Source of the DNA: Mycobacterium sp. 1554424.7
Lineage (GTDB): Bacteria > Actinomycetota > Actinomycetes > Mycobacteriales > Mycobacteriaceae
Direction of reading: 5' to 3'
DNA: 64,000 nucleotides
Assembly: GCF_001665295.1 (NCBI RefSeq)
Contig: NZ_LZSE01000067.1
Span: 1 to 64,000, forward strand
The translations under genes were made by a program, and so were the position numbers. Below the pieces are notes generated by a model, which had not been told where the DNA came from, did not search any database, and saw only the letters and a list, made by a program, of their open reading frames with translations. Below are positions 1-8,868 of this stretch, piece after piece (positions within the stretch are counted from its first letter, which is position 1; the number at the start of each line of letters is the position of its first letter).

Positions 1-838
1 GAAGGGCGGTGACGTCGAAGTTCTCGGCGATGCGCGCCGGCTTGACGGACGAGGTGAGGACGGCCGAGCCGCGCTGGATGCCCCACGCCAGAAGCACTTG
101 CGCGGGCGTCTTACCGACGCGCCGGGCGATCGAGACGACGAGCGGGTCGTCGAGCAATCGCGGTTCGAGCGCGTGTCCCAGCGCGGCGAAGGCCAGCAGG
201 ACGATCCCGTGTTCCCTGCACAACTCGTGGAGTTCCCATTGCGGGTGATACGGGTGCGACTCGACCTGCACGACCGCCGGTTTGATTCGGGCGGTTTCGG
301 CGATCTTCCGGGCGCCCGCCGCATCGATGTCGGACAGGCCTATCGCTCGCGAAAGCCCCTCGTCGACAAGGGATTCCATCGCGGCCCAGGTTTCCTCCAA
401 CGTGACGCCATCGTCGTAGACGACTGCTCCGTGCGGGTCGCGGGGGTCTTGGTCGTCGCCGGGCCGGAACGCGAACGGCGTGTGCACCAGATACAAATCG
501 ACCGCCTCCAGGCCGAGCCTGTCCAGGCTGGCCTGCAGCGCGGGCTTCACCCGTTCGGGTCGGTGGTTGTTGTTCCAGAGCTTGGTGGTGACGAAGAGTT
601 CGTCGCGCCGGACGGTCCCGGCGGCGAACAACTCCTTGAGCGCCGCGCCGACCTCCGCTTCGTTGCGGTACCGTTCGGCCGCATCGAGGTGGCGGAAGCC
701 GATCTCGACCGCGGCCTTGACGGCGTTGCGCGTCTGGCTGCGATCGGAAAGCGACGTCCCGAATCCGAGCGCCGGAATCGCACCGCTGCCGTCGTTCAGC
801 GAGAATCGATGCTGGTTGAGCTTCTGGTTAGGCGTCAT
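1..838 (-). CDS. Aldo/keto reductase (3' end cut by window)
   Basis: NADPH-dependent aldo/keto reductase of the small soluble TIM-barrel family. Seen on the minus strand from ATG at 838, preceded by a strong AGGAGG. The N-terminal motif 'IPALGFGTSLSD' is followed by the catalytic Asp/Tyr region 'HLDAAERYRNE', the Lys in 'VTTKLWN' and the His in 'DLYLVHTP', so the classical D-Y-K-H tetrad is present. The last 'VLLAWGIQRG' and 'SVKPARIAENF' motifs correspond to the cofactor-binding C-terminal part. About 279 codons are visible; only a short C-terminus is missing. It lies 43 nt downstream of a tetR gene on the same strand, and that gap contains its own TATAAT box and an operator-like GACCAGTC. 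Substrate unknown. Confidence 0.9.
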   Translation of the reverse strand, partial: MTPNQKLNQHRFSLNDGSGAIPALGFGTSLSDRSQTRNAVKAAVEIGFRHLDAAERYRNEAEVGAALKELFAAGTVRRDELFVTTKLWNNNHRPERVKPALQASLDRLGLEAVDLYLVHTPFAFRPGDDQDPRDPHGAVVYDDGVTLEETWAAMESLVDEGLSRAIGLSDIDAAGARKIAETARIKPAVVQVESHPYHPQWELHELCREHGIVLLAFAALGHALEPRLLDDPLVVSIARRVGKTPAQVLLAWGIQRGSAVLTSSVKPARIAENFDVTAL

Positions 839-862
839 GGCGGTCGGCCTCCTAGGCCTCGT

Positions 863-880
863 ATTATAAATGACCAGTCG
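863..880 (-). promoter_or_regulatory. Candidate -10 box and TetR operator before the aldo/keto reductase
   Basis: In the 43-nt gap between tetR and the reductase the minus strand reads CGACTGGTCATTTATAATAC. It contains a perfect TATAAT (863-868) and an imperfect palindrome GACTGGTC (872-879). The same octamer, as GACCGGTC or GGCCGGTC, occurs twice at the tetR promoter (1516-1545). I infer that the TetR protein represses the reductase as well as itself. No convincing -35 hexamer is visible. Confidence 0.45.
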
Positions 881-881
881 C

Positions 882-1499
882 CTACTTAACATCGGTTGCG
901 GTGACGCCATTCCCGAGGGCCGCGGATCGGTGCAGCAGCGCCGGGACGGTGACCGCCTCGAACCGGTCGTATGGGACGCGGCTGCGGGTGACTTTCCCGC
1001 GCAGCGCCGCGCCCTCCCACGCCTCGATCAGCCGTAAGGCCAGGTCACCCGCGTCGAGGTCACCCCGAGCGTCGGAACGCAGGCACCGCCCGAGGGCCGC
1101 GCCCCACCGGTCGAGAATGCTGACCAACTCGCGGCGCACCGGCTCGCTTGAACCGCCGAGTTCGAGCGACAGGTTGCCAACCAGGCAGCCGAGCACGAAA
1201 TCGCCGGCCTCGTGTTCGTCGGCCAGCGCGTGAAAGAAGCGGGTGATTTTTTCCTGCGCCGAGCCGTCCGCCTCGAGCATCGGCAGGAGCCGCGCCTCGA
1301 CGTCTTCCCAGTGATGCTCGAGGATCGCCGCGGCAAAGGCCTCCTTGCTGGGGAAATACGCGTAGAACGAGCCTTTCGGGACACCCGCGGCGTCGGTGAT
1401 GTCCTTAACGCCGCTGGCGGCGAATCCCCGTTTGTGCACGAGCTCCAGACCCGCCGCGAGCAGGCGGCGGCGCACCTCTGGGTTGGGTGGGCGCGGCAC
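882..1499 (-). CDS. TetR/AcrR family transcriptional regulator
   Basis: A 205-residue one-component repressor. The N-terminal helix-turn-helix spans roughly residues 8-52 ('GFAASGVKDITDAAGVPKGS' then 'FYAYFPSKEAFAAAIL'), a classic TetR signature. The rest is an all-helical ligand/dimerisation domain with 'CLVGNLSLEL' in the position typical of TetR_C_6-like members. I chose GTG at 1499. A TACCAT -10-like hexamer lies at 1507-1512, so the transcript may be leaderless. It is divergent from a membrane protein and mmpS/mmpL and precedes an aldo/keto reductase on its own strand. It could therefore control an efflux/lipid-export locus and the reductase; this is inferred from position and shared palindromes. 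Confidence 0.88.
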   Translation of the reverse strand: MPRPPNPEVRRRLLAAGLELVHKRGFAASGVKDITDAAGVPKGSFYAYFPSKEAFAAAILEHHWEDVEARLLPMLEADGSAQEKITRFFHALADEHEAGDFVLGCLVGNLSLELGGSSEPVRRELVSILDRWGAALGRCLRSDARGDLDAGDLALRLIEAWEGAALRGKVTRSRVPYDRFEAVTVPALLHRSAALGNGVTATDVK

Positions 1500-1515
1500 A
1501 CCGACAATGGTAGTC

Positions 1516-1545
1516 GACCGGTCGGCTATCTTTGGTCGGCCGGTC
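1516..1545. promoter_or_regulatory. Paired GACCGGTC-type operator in the tetR divergent promoter
   Basis: GACCGGTC at 1516-1523 is followed two helical turns later by GGCCGGTC at 1538-1545, giving an outer inverted repeat GACCGG...CCGGTC. A TATCTT hexamer (1527-1532) lies between them and could be the -10 for the rightward membrane-protein gene, while TACCAT on the minus strand could serve tetR. This is a typical arrangement for an autoregulating TetR protein. The sites are seen directly; their function is inferred. Confidence 0.45.
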
Positions 1546-1610
1546 ACGCGCGCGGCGGGTGGCGTAGCGTCTGGAGCGGTCTTCGCCGCCGGACCGAGAG
1601 AGGGAGCGGG

Positions 1611-2039
1611 ATGGTCACTTCGGGTGTGTTCGGTTTCCTGACGCTGCTCGCCCTGATGCTCGCATTGGTCTTCGCCGCCATCGCGGCCGTGCACGTGAGA
1701 CGGCTGCAGGCCCGACCGCACGTCCCGTTCGGCGACGAGATCGGCAGCACCAAAACGGTTACGCGCAAAGTGCGCAAGCGCGAACCCATGTCGCAAGACG
1801 AGCTGGATTATGCGAAGCAACTCCTCGCCGCCCGCAGCTCGTTGCTGACGCTGGCCATCCCGGGTGCCCTGTTTTCGCTGGGCTGCTTTTACGTGTTCGG
1901 CAGTCTGTACCACCTGCATGGGGCGACGCCCTCCGAGCGGACTTTTCTCGGGGTCTTTCCGATGTTGGCCGGCATAAATCTCACGACTCAAATCCTGCGC
2001 AGCGCAAGGCTGAAGCGGCGTCTGCAAAAGATGTCCTGA
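1611..2039 (+). CDS. Small membrane protein upstream of mmpS/mmpL, function unknown
   Basis: A 142-residue protein starting at ATG 1611 after a purine-rich GAGAGAGGGAGC. It has an N-terminal membrane segment (about residues 4-27), a charged cytoplasmic stretch rich in K/R, and two further hydrophobic segments (about 82-103 and 112-128). It ends in a basic tail 'RSARLKRRLQKMS'. I do not recognise the family. It sits between the divergent tetR operator and mmpS, 197 nt before mmpS, so it could be a first gene of the exporter locus, although mmpS may have its own promoter in the gap. Confidence 0.65.
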   Translation: MVTSGVFGFLTLLALMLALVFAAIAAVHVRRLQARPHVPFGDEIGSTKTVTRKVRKREPMSQDELDYAKQLLAARSSLLTLAIPGALFSLGCFYVFGSLYHLHGATPSERTFLGVFPMLAGINLTTQILRSARLKRRLQKMS

Positions 2040-2236
2040 AGCACCGGGGGCCTGTGTTGCCGTGACCGACCGTGGGCGCGCCCGCAGGTCGTCGCGGTCG
2101 CGCGCCGGACGCAAGGTCGATACTCTTGCACGATCATCTGTCCATTGGGTACATGACCGTCTACTATCTGCAGTTGGCCTAGGGGCGGGCCGGGGGGAGA
2201 CGACGATGGCCCGAGCGAGTTCCGAGAGGTGATCGA

Positions 2237-2680
2237 ATGAGCCCTCGTCCGGTGGGCAGGCGGATCTTGGCGCGAGTCTGGTTGCCGTTGGTTGCCGTCA
2301 TCGTGGTGGCCGTTGGCGGGGTGGCCATGTGGAAGGTGCATCAGTTCTCGGAGCCCCCGCCGGTGACCACCGTCAATCAGCCGGCGGCACCGCCGGAGTT
2401 CAGCATCAAACGGCTCACGTACGAATTGTTCGGCTCCGTGGGGGCGGGCGGGATGCTCGTCTGGGTGGATATCAACGGGCATCCGCATCGGGTTGATCTC
2501 ACGGCCTTGCCGTGGTCGCATACGGAGGCGACGACGCTCACCGTGGTGTCCGGCAGCATCTCGGCGCAGGTTCATGGCGGTCAAGTCGGCTGCCGGCTGC
2601 GGGTGAATGGCGTTGTCCGCGCCGAACAGTCCGACACCAACCAGGATGCGCACGTCTATTGCCTGGTGAAATCCGCATGA
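2237..2680 (+). CDS. mmpS: MmpS family transport accessory protein
   Basis: A 147-residue accessory protein for the MmpL exporter encoded next to it. It has a short basic N-terminus, one membrane anchor (about residues 14-33), a proline-rich linker, and the periplasmic beta-sandwich typical of MmpS ('VTYEL-G...A...Y.D..G.P..V...LPWS' pattern, here 'LTYELFGSVGAGG' and 'ALPWSHT'), ending in a conserved Cys-containing strand 'DAHVYCLVKSA'. ATG 2237 is preceded by GAGAGGTGATCGA. The stop overlaps the mmpL start as ATGA, so the two are translationally coupled. MmpS proteins help MmpL pumps move lipids, siderophores or drugs; the cargo here is unknown. Confidence 0.9.
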   Translation: MSPRPVGRRILARVWLPLVAVIVVAVGGVAMWKVHQFSEPPPVTTVNQPAAPPEFSIKRLTYELFGSVGAGGMLVWVDINGHPHRVDLTALPWSHTEATTLTVVSGSISAQVHGGQVGCRLRVNGVVRAEQSDTNQDAHVYCLVKSA

Positions 2681-5520
2681 GCGAGCATCCGGCGGATCCG
2701 CGGACGAAGCGCCCCTTCGTCCCCAGAATGGTTCGCGCCCTTGCGATCCCGATCATCGCCTTCTGGGGCCTGCTCGCCGTGTCGACGAACACCTTCATGC
2801 CCCAGGTGGAGCGGGTCGCGGAAGAGCTCGCGGGCCCGGTGGTCCCGCACTACGCGCCGTCCCAGCGGGCGCTGCTGTCCATCGGTGCGAAGTTCCGCGA
2901 GTCCAATTCGACCAGCCTGGCGATGATCGTGCTGGACGCCAACCGGCCGCTGGGCGACGCGGATCACCGCTACTACGACGATTTGATGCGCCGGTTCAAG
3001 CAGGACCCCAAGCACGTGCAGTACGCCATGGACCTCTGGGGTAAGCCGATCACCGCGGCCGGGGCGCAGAGCCTGGACGGCAAGTGCGCATACGTGCTGT
3101 TGCGCCTCGCCGGCGATATCGGCCAGATGCAAGCGAACGAATCCGTTGCCGCCGTTCGGGACATCGTCGCGAAGGACGCGCCGCCGGCCGGGCTCAAGGT
3201 GTACGTCAGCGGCGCGGCCCCGCTCGCCTCCGACACGGTGGCGATCGCGAACTCCAGCCTGAACGACATCACGATCGTGACGATCTTCCTCATCATCGGG
3301 ATGTTGTTGCTGGTGTACCGCTCCATCGTCACCCTGTTCGTGCCGTTGGCCGGGGTTCTGTTCGAGATGCTTGTCGCGAAGGGGGTTATCGCAACCCTTG
3401 GGCATCTCGGGTACATCGAGCTCTCGTCGTTCGCGGTGAACATCGTCGTGGCGCTCACCCTGGGAGCCGGGACGGACTACGGCATCTTCCTGATGGGCCG
3501 CTATCACGAGGCGCGACACGACGGCGAGAGCCGGGAGGAGGCGTTCTACACCGCGTACAGGAGCGTCACGCCCGTCATCCTTGGCTCGGGGCTGACGATC
3601 GCGGGGGCGTGTTACTGCCTGACGTTCGCGCGACTCAACTACTTCCACACCATGGGCCCGGCCGTTGCGATCAGCATGCTGTTCACCATCGCGGCGGCAC
3701 TGACGCTCGGCCCGGCATTCTTGGCGCTGGGCAGCCTTTTCGGGCTGTTCGACCCGAGGAGCAAGGCCAAGGCGCACCTGTATCGGCGGATCGGGGCGAG
3801 CGTGGTCCGATGGCCGGTGCCGATCCTGTTCGCCAGCGCCGCCGCCGTGCTGCTCGGGGCGATCTTCGTGCCGACGTACCGGCAGAACTACGACGACCGC
3901 CAGTACCAGCCGCACAACGCGCCCGCCAATTTGGGCTTCCAGGCGGCGGATCGGCATTTCCCGAAGAGCAAGCTGTTCTCCGAGATGCTGATGATCGAGT
4001 CGGATCACGACATGCGGAACTCGGGCGACTTCATCTCATTGGACCGCGCGGCCAAGTCGCTCGAACGCCTTCCCGGCGTCGCGATGGTGCAAAGCATCAC
4101 CAGGCCGATGGGCCGGGCTTTGGAACACGCCACGATCCCGTATCTGTTCACCACGCAGGGCAGCGGGAGCGGCCAACAGCTCCCGTTCAACCAGCAACAG
4201 AACGCCAATACCGCCCAGCAGGCACAGATCACGCAGCACACCGTCGAGGTCACGCGCAAAGAGATCGACTACTTCCAGAACCTGTCGGACGAGCTGCACA
4301 AGACCGTGCTCACCGTCGAAGATCTGCAACGGGTCACCGACGAGATGAATCAGGAAATCTCGAACTTCGACGATTTCTTCCGGCCGATCAAGAGCTATTT
4401 CTATTGGGAGCGGCACTGTTTCGACATCCCCATGTGCTGGGCGTTCAGATCGTTGTTCGACGCGCTCGACAACATCGACCATCTGGCCGCCGACATCAAC
4501 GACGCCAAGACCTCGCTCGAGGCGATGGACAAGATCGTGCCGCAGATCATCGTGCAGCTGAAGCTGACGGCCGACGACTCGGAGGCCTTGGCCAATCTTC
4601 TCGTCAGTACCTATGGCCAGTCGGCTCTGCAGACCACACAGACCAATCAGACGTTTGACGACCAGATCAATGTGGGACTCGACTTCGACCAGGCCCGCAG
4701 CGACGACTTCTTCTACATCCCGCACGAGGGTTTCGACAACGAGGACGTCAAGACCGGCATGCAGCTGCTGATGTCACCGGACGGCCAGGCCGCCCGGATC
4801 ATCGTCACCCACGAGGGGGACGCCAACGGTCCGGAAGGCGTGCAACATGTCGAGCAGTTCCCAAACGCGATAACCGTTGCGCTCAAAGAGACCTCGCTGG
4901 CCGGCGCGAAGGTCTATATCGGCGGTTCCGGCGCGACCAACAAAGACATCAAGCAATACGCCGCATCCGATCTGCTGATCGTGGCGATCGCCGCGTTCGT
5001 GCTGATCTTCCTGATCATGCTGTTCCTCACGAGAAGCCTGATGGCGGCGATCGTCATCCCCGGCACGGTGGCCTTCTCCTATGCCGGGGCGTTCGGGCTT
5101 TCCATCCTCGTCTGGCAGCACCTCATCGGCCTGCCGCTGCACTGGCTGGTCTTGCCGCTGACGTTCATCATCCTGGTGGCGGTGGGTTCGGACTACAACC
5201 TGCTGTTGATCCTTCGCGTCAAAGAGGAGCTGCACGCCGGAATCCACACCGGCTTGATCCGCGCGCTCGGCAGCACCGGTGGTGTAGTGACGTCCGCCGG
5301 TTTGGTTTTCGCGTTTACCATGCTGGCGATGCTCACCAGCGATCTGCGCACCGTCGGCCAGGTGGGGTCGACCGTGTGTATCGGGTTGCTGCTCGACACG
5401 CTGATCGTGCGGTCGTTCGTCGTGCCGTGCATCCTGCGCATCCTCGGGCCCTGGTTCTGGTGGCCGACGCTGGTGCGTTCGCGTCCCCTGCCGCAGCGCG
5501 TGGCCGCGCCGGCCACCTGA
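2677..5520 (+). CDS. mmpL: MmpL family RND-type transporter
   Basis: A 947-residue inner-membrane exporter of the mycobacterial RND superfamily, driven by proton flow. The start is ATG 2677, overlapping the mmpS stop; a GTG-initiated extension upstream would overlap mmpS and is rejected. There are two MMPL halves, each with a periplasmic porter domain and a bundle of membrane helices. The proton-relay Asp-Tyr pairs are present: 'GAGTDYGIFLMGRYHE' (D267/Y268) and 'AVGSDYNLLLILRVKEE' (D839/Y840). The long second periplasmic domain (about residues 400-760) contains a helical hairpin around 'LTVEDLQRVTDEMNQEI', typical of MmpL4/5-like members. With the upstream TetR this resembles drug- or lipid-export loci whose derepression gives drug tolerance; the substrate cannot be read from sequence. 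Confidence 0.93.
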   Translation: MSEHPADPRTKRPFVPRMVRALAIPIIAFWGLLAVSTNTFMPQVERVAEELAGPVVPHYAPSQRALLSIGAKFRESNSTSLAMIVLDANRPLGDADHRYYDDLMRRFKQDPKHVQYAMDLWGKPITAAGAQSLDGKCAYVLLRLAGDIGQMQANESVAAVRDIVAKDAPPAGLKVYVSGAAPLASDTVAIANSSLNDITIVTIFLIIGMLLLVYRSIVTLFVPLAGVLFEMLVAKGVIATLGHLGYIELSSFAVNIVVALTLGAGTDYGIFLMGRYHEARHDGESREEAFYTAYRSVTPVILGSGLTIAGACYCLTFARLNYFHTMGPAVAISMLFTIAAALTLGPAFLALGSLFGLFDPRSKAKAHLYRRIGASVVRWPVPILFASAAAVLLGAIFVPTYRQNYDDRQYQPHNAPANLGFQAADRHFPKSKLFSEMLMIESDHDMRNSGDFISLDRAAKSLERLPGVAMVQSITRPMGRALEHATIPYLFTTQGSGSGQQLPFNQQQNANTAQQAQITQHTVEVTRKEIDYFQNLSDELHKTVLTVEDLQRVTDEMNQEISNFDDFFRPIKSYFYWERHCFDIPMCWAFRSLFDALDNIDHLAADINDAKTSLEAMDKIVPQIIVQLKLTADDSEALANLLVSTYGQSALQTTQTNQTFDDQINVGLDFDQARSDDFFYIPHEGFDNEDVKTGMQLLMSPDGQAARIIVTHEGDANGPEGVQHVEQFPNAITVALKETSLAGAKVYIGGSGATNKDIKQYAASDLLIVAIAAFVLIFLIMLFLTRSLMAAIVIPGTVAFSYAGAFGLSILVWQHLIGLPLHWLVLPLTFIILVAVGSDYNLLLILRVKEELHAGIHTGLIRALGSTGGVVTSAGLVFAFTMLAMLTSDLRTVGQVGSTVCIGLLLDTLIVRSFVVPCILRILGPWFWWPTLVRSRPLPQRVAAPAT

Positions 5521-5545
5521 GCACCGTCAGCCGGGCACGCGATCG

Positions 5546-6982
5546 CTAGAAGTTGAGCCCCGAGAACATGACTCGGCCGGGATCGTACTTCTGCCGCACC
5601 GCACTCAGCTGGGAAAGGTTCGGGCCGAAATAGCGCGACGCCGGCTGGTTGGCCTCGATGTAATTGACATAGCCGCCCACCGAATACGGTTGCACCGCTT
5701 GGTGTGCCGTGGCGAGCCAGCTCGTCGCCGCCGCAGGGTCACCCGTTTCGACGTACCACTGCACCAGCGACGCCTGCCGGCGCCACGGGAAGGCCGTCGC
5801 CCCCGGAGCAACGGTGGCGAGCGCGCCGTCCAGCGCATGCATGATCGCCAGCATGCGGCCGGCGCCCCGGGGAAACGCGTCGACCGCCGAGGCGATCCCC
5901 TTCGCGGCGGCCGGGGTCATGGTCGTGAAGACGTCGGAGCCGCCGACGTATCCCAGCGGCGACGGGTTGAGATTGCCGACAGCCAGGTAGCGCACCAGGT
6001 CCATGTAGTTGAACGTGTGGTTCTCGGTGCCGGTCGGTTGCACCCCAACGGCTTTCGTGATGGCGGCCGCCACGCTGGGCCCCGATCCGGCCGGGCAGGT
6101 CGCCATGATCCGGGGATGCGTGCCGAACCCGTCGACGGTGTTGTCCGCCAACGCCCACATGCTCTGGTCGGCGGTGCGCAGCCAGTTCTGCCAACCGACG
6201 AGGACCTGTGCGAACGATTGCGGCGCGAAATTGAGGTTCACGACGTCGACGTCGCGGGTGGGGAACGTGGCGAAGGTCAACGAGGTGGTCACCCCGAAGT
6301 TGCCGCCACCGCCGCCGCGCAGCGCCCAGAACAGGTCGGGGTTGCTAGCGGCGGATGCGGTGACGGACTGGCCGCCGGGCAGCACCACCGACGCCGCCGT
6401 CAGTTGGTCGCAGAGCAGGCCCGCGTGCCGCGACTGGGCGCCCAGCCCGCCGCCGAGGGCGTGGCCCGCGGCGCCGACCGACGGACAGGTGCCGGTCGGG
6501 ATGCCCCGGCCGGCCGCGGCCAGGGCCTCGTGGATCGCATACAGGCTGGTCGCGGGCGTCACGGTGACCTGCCCGGTGGACGCGTCGTAATTGATTCCCC
6601 CGGGCAGCTGACGCAGGTCGAACACCATCGCGCCGGTCGCCGTGGAGGCGCCGATGTAGGAGTGCCCGCCGCTGCGCGGGGCGACCTTCAGGTTGTTGGC
6701 GGTGGCGAAGGCCATCGCCTTCTGCACGTCCGCCACCGACGTCGGGGTGACGATCGCGGCCGGCGTGGAACCGTTGTAGTTGGTGTTGAAAACCTGCTTC
6801 GCACCGGCGAATTGGGGATCTCGCGGCAGCACCACCTTCCCGCCGATGGCGGTGGTAAGCCCGTCCCAGCCGGACGGATTATTGGGTGCCGCGGCGGCCC
6901 GCGCCGGGCCGAATACCGCGCCGGTGGCCAACGCGCCCGCGGCGCCGCGCAGGAACGCCTGGCGGGAGATCTCACGCGCCAC
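5546..6982 (-). CDS. Secreted FAD-binding oxidoreductase (berberine-bridge type)
   Basis: A 478-residue flavoprotein of the FAD-linked oxidase/BBE superfamily. It has an N-terminal export signal (about residues 1-34, ending 'GPARAAAAPNN') that resembles a Tat signal, but the twin arginine is Arg-Gln ('SRQAFLRG'). The FAD domain carries the histidine of 'PRSGGHSYIG' and the cysteine of 'GTCPSVGAAGHALGGGLG', positions used for bicovalent 8-alpha-His/6-S-Cys flavin attachment. A C-terminal BBE motif is present ('YFGPNLSQLSAVRQKYDP'). Such enzymes oxidise carbohydrates or alkaloid-like alcohols with O2. GTG 6982 is used as start. It is convergent with mmpL. The substrate is unknown. Confidence 0.88.
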   Translation of the reverse strand: MAREISRQAFLRGAAGALATGAVFGPARAAAAPNNPSGWDGLTTAIGGKVVLPRDPQFAGAKQVFNTNYNGSTPAAIVTPTSVADVQKAMAFATANNLKVAPRSGGHSYIGASTATGAMVFDLRQLPGGINYDASTGQVTVTPATSLYAIHEALAAAGRGIPTGTCPSVGAAGHALGGGLGAQSRHAGLLCDQLTAASVVLPGGQSVTASAASNPDLFWALRGGGGGNFGVTTSLTFATFPTRDVDVVNLNFAPQSFAQVLVGWQNWLRTADQSMWALADNTVDGFGTHPRIMATCPAGSGPSVAAAITKAVGVQPTGTENHTFNYMDLVRYLAVGNLNPSPLGYVGGSDVFTTMTPAAAKGIASAVDAFPRGAGRMLAIMHALDGALATVAPGATAFPWRRQASLVQWYVETGDPAAATSWLATAHQAVQPYSVGGYVNYIEANQPASRYFGPNLSQLSAVRQKYDPGRVMFSGLNF

Positions 6983-7150
6983 CGTGCGCCTCCCGCGATT
7001 GCGTCATGTCCCGCATTCTCGATCACGGGGCCCGGGGAGCCGCGTGACGTGCCGCGGGGCAACCGGACCGTGCCCCAACCGTTACCGGCCCGGGTCACCC
7101 AGGCCTAGTCTGGTGTTTTGGGCGCCTGCGCTTCTTGGGGAGGTACCGAT

Positions 7151-8707
7151 ATGCCCGCACCGTCAGCCGAAGTCTTCGACCGCCTGCGTCAACTGGCCGC
7201 GATCAAAGACGTCACCGCACGCGAGACCAAGACCATCGACGAGGTCTTCACCGGAAAACCGCTGACCACGATCCCGATCGGGACGGCCGAAGACGTCGAA
7301 GCGGCGTTCGCGGAGGCCCGCGCGGCGCAGGTCGAGTGGGCCAAGCGTCCCGTCGCCGAACGGGTCGACGTCGTCCGCCGCTATCGCGACCTGGTGGTCG
7401 AGAACCGCCAGTTCCTGATTGACCTGCTGCAGGCCGAGGCGGGCAAGGCCCGGTGGGCGGCGCAGGAGGAGATCGTCGACCTGATGGCCAACGCGAACTA
7501 CTACGCGAGCGTCGCCGCCGACCTGCTGAAACCGCGCAAGGTGCAGGCGCTGCTCCCGGCGGTCGGCAAGACCACGGTCATCTACCAGCCCAAGGGCGTG
7601 GTCGGGGTGATCTCGCCGTGGAACTACCCGATGACCCTGACGGCCTCCGACTCGGTGCCCGCGCTGCTGGCCGGTAACGCCGTGGTGCTCAAGCCCGACA
7701 GCCAGACGCCGTACTGCGCGCTGGCGTGCGCCGAACTGTTGTACCGCGCCGGGCTGCCGCGGGCGCTGTACGCGATCGTGCCCGGTCCGGGCTCGGTGGT
7801 CGGCACGGCCATCATCGACAACTGCGACTACCTGATGTTCACCGGCTCCACCGCCACCGGTCGGCAGCTCGCCGAACACGCCGGCCGTCGGCTCATCGGT
7901 TTCTCGGCCGAACTCGGCGGCAAGAACGCGATGATCGTCACGCGCGGCGCCAACCTCGGCAAGGCCGCCAAGGCGGCCACCCGCGCGTGCTTCTCCAACG
8001 CGGGCCAGCTGTGCATCTCCATCGAGCGGATCTACGTCGAAAAGGACATCGCCGACGAGTTCACCAGCAAGTTCGGCGCGGCGGTGCGAAACATGAAGCT
8101 GGGCACCGCGTATGACTTCTCGATCGACATGGGCAGCCTGATCTCGCCCAGTCAGCTCGACACCGTCACCGACCACGTGGAGGACGCGAAAGCCAAGGGC
8201 GCCAAGGTGATTGCGGGCGGCAAAGCCCGACCCGACATCGGGCCGCTGTTCTACGAGCCGACGGTGCTGACGGACGTCACCCCGGAGATGGAGTGTGCGG
8301 CCAACGAGACGTTCGGACCGCTGGTGTCGATCTACCCCGTCGCCGACGTGGACGAGGCCGTCGAGAAGGCCAACGACACCGAGTACGGCCTCAACGCCAG
8401 CGTGTGGGCCGGCTCGACCGCCGAGGGCCAGGAGATCGCCGCGCGGCTGCGGTCGGGGACGGTGAACGTCGACGAGGGTTACGCGTTCGCGTGGGGCAGC
8501 CTCGGCGCGCCGATGGGCGGGATGGGCCAGTCGGGCGTCGGCCGCCGGCACGGTCCCGAGGGGCTGCTGAAGTACACCGAGTCGCAGACGATCGCGGCGG
8601 CGCGGGTGTTCAATCTCGATCCGCCCCTTGGCATTCCGTCGGCGCTTTGGCAGAAGTCGCTGGTGCCCGTCGTGCGCACGATGATGAGGCTGCCCGGGCG
8701 GAAGTGA
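7151..8707 (+). CDS. gabD2: Succinate-semialdehyde dehydrogenase GabD2-type
   Basis: A 518-residue NAD(P)-dependent aldehyde dehydrogenase that would oxidise succinic semialdehyde to succinate, linking GABA or 2-oxoglutarate breakdown to the TCA cycle. It matches my memory of M. tuberculosis GabD2 (Rv1731) from the first residues ('MPAPSAEVFDRLR') to the end. Catalytic residues are visible: Glu254 in 'SAELGGKN' and Cys288 in 'NAGQLCISIER', with the cofactor-binding 'ISPWNYPM' and 'FTGSTATG' motifs. ATG 7151 follows GGGAGGTACCGAT. It stands alone, divergent from the FAD oxidoreductase. The assignment is by similarity; it could also act on other short aldehydes. Confidence 0.93.
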   Translation: MPAPSAEVFDRLRQLAAIKDVTARETKTIDEVFTGKPLTTIPIGTAEDVEAAFAEARAAQVEWAKRPVAERVDVVRRYRDLVVENRQFLIDLLQAEAGKARWAAQEEIVDLMANANYYASVAADLLKPRKVQALLPAVGKTTVIYQPKGVVGVISPWNYPMTLTASDSVPALLAGNAVVLKPDSQTPYCALACAELLYRAGLPRALYAIVPGPGSVVGTAIIDNCDYLMFTGSTATGRQLAEHAGRRLIGFSAELGGKNAMIVTRGANLGKAAKAATRACFSNAGQLCISIERIYVEKDIADEFTSKFGAAVRNMKLGTAYDFSIDMGSLISPSQLDTVTDHVEDAKAKGAKVIAGGKARPDIGPLFYEPTVLTDVTPEMECAANETFGPLVSIYPVADVDEAVEKANDTEYGLNASVWAGSTAEGQEIAARLRSGTVNVDEGYAFAWGSLGAPMGGMGQSGVGRRHGPEGLLKYTESQTIAAARVFNLDPPLGIPSALWQKSLVPVVRTMMRLPGRK

Positions 8708-8805
8708 CGGGACGGCCTTCGGCGGCTCATCGCGACACTTACACCACACACACGACACGCCGACGAGTGTGTGCGTAGTTGCAGTCTCGACGCGCGGATC
8801 CTGCA

Positions 8806-8834
8806 TTGCCACCGTCTACTACCAAGCGTAGTAT
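8806..8834 (+). promoter_or_regulatory. Promoter overlapped by a TACTAC-N5-GTAGTA palindrome
   Basis: TTGCCA (8806-8811), a 17-nt spacer and TAGTAT (8829-8834) form a good sigma-A-type promoter about 35 nt upstream of the GTG start at 8869. An inverted repeat with perfect 6-bp arms, TACTAC (8817-8822) and GTAGTA (8828-8833), covers the spacer and -10 box. TAC/GTA half-sites of this kind are known for BlaI/MecI-family repressors. The spacing of 5 differs from some described sites, so the identity of the repressor is only a suggestion. Confidence 0.55.
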
Positions 8835-8868
8835 CTGGGCTATCCCACTGTGCACAAGGAGGTGCAAT

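Noticed and set aside
98-889. 263-codon plus-strand frame near the window start
   Set aside because: It is the antisense shadow of the aldo/keto reductase, whose catalytic motifs and ribosome site are on the minus strand.
2656-4008. 450-codon minus-strand frame inside mmpL
   Set aside because: High-GC antisense shadow; the plus strand carries the unmistakable MmpL proton-relay motifs.
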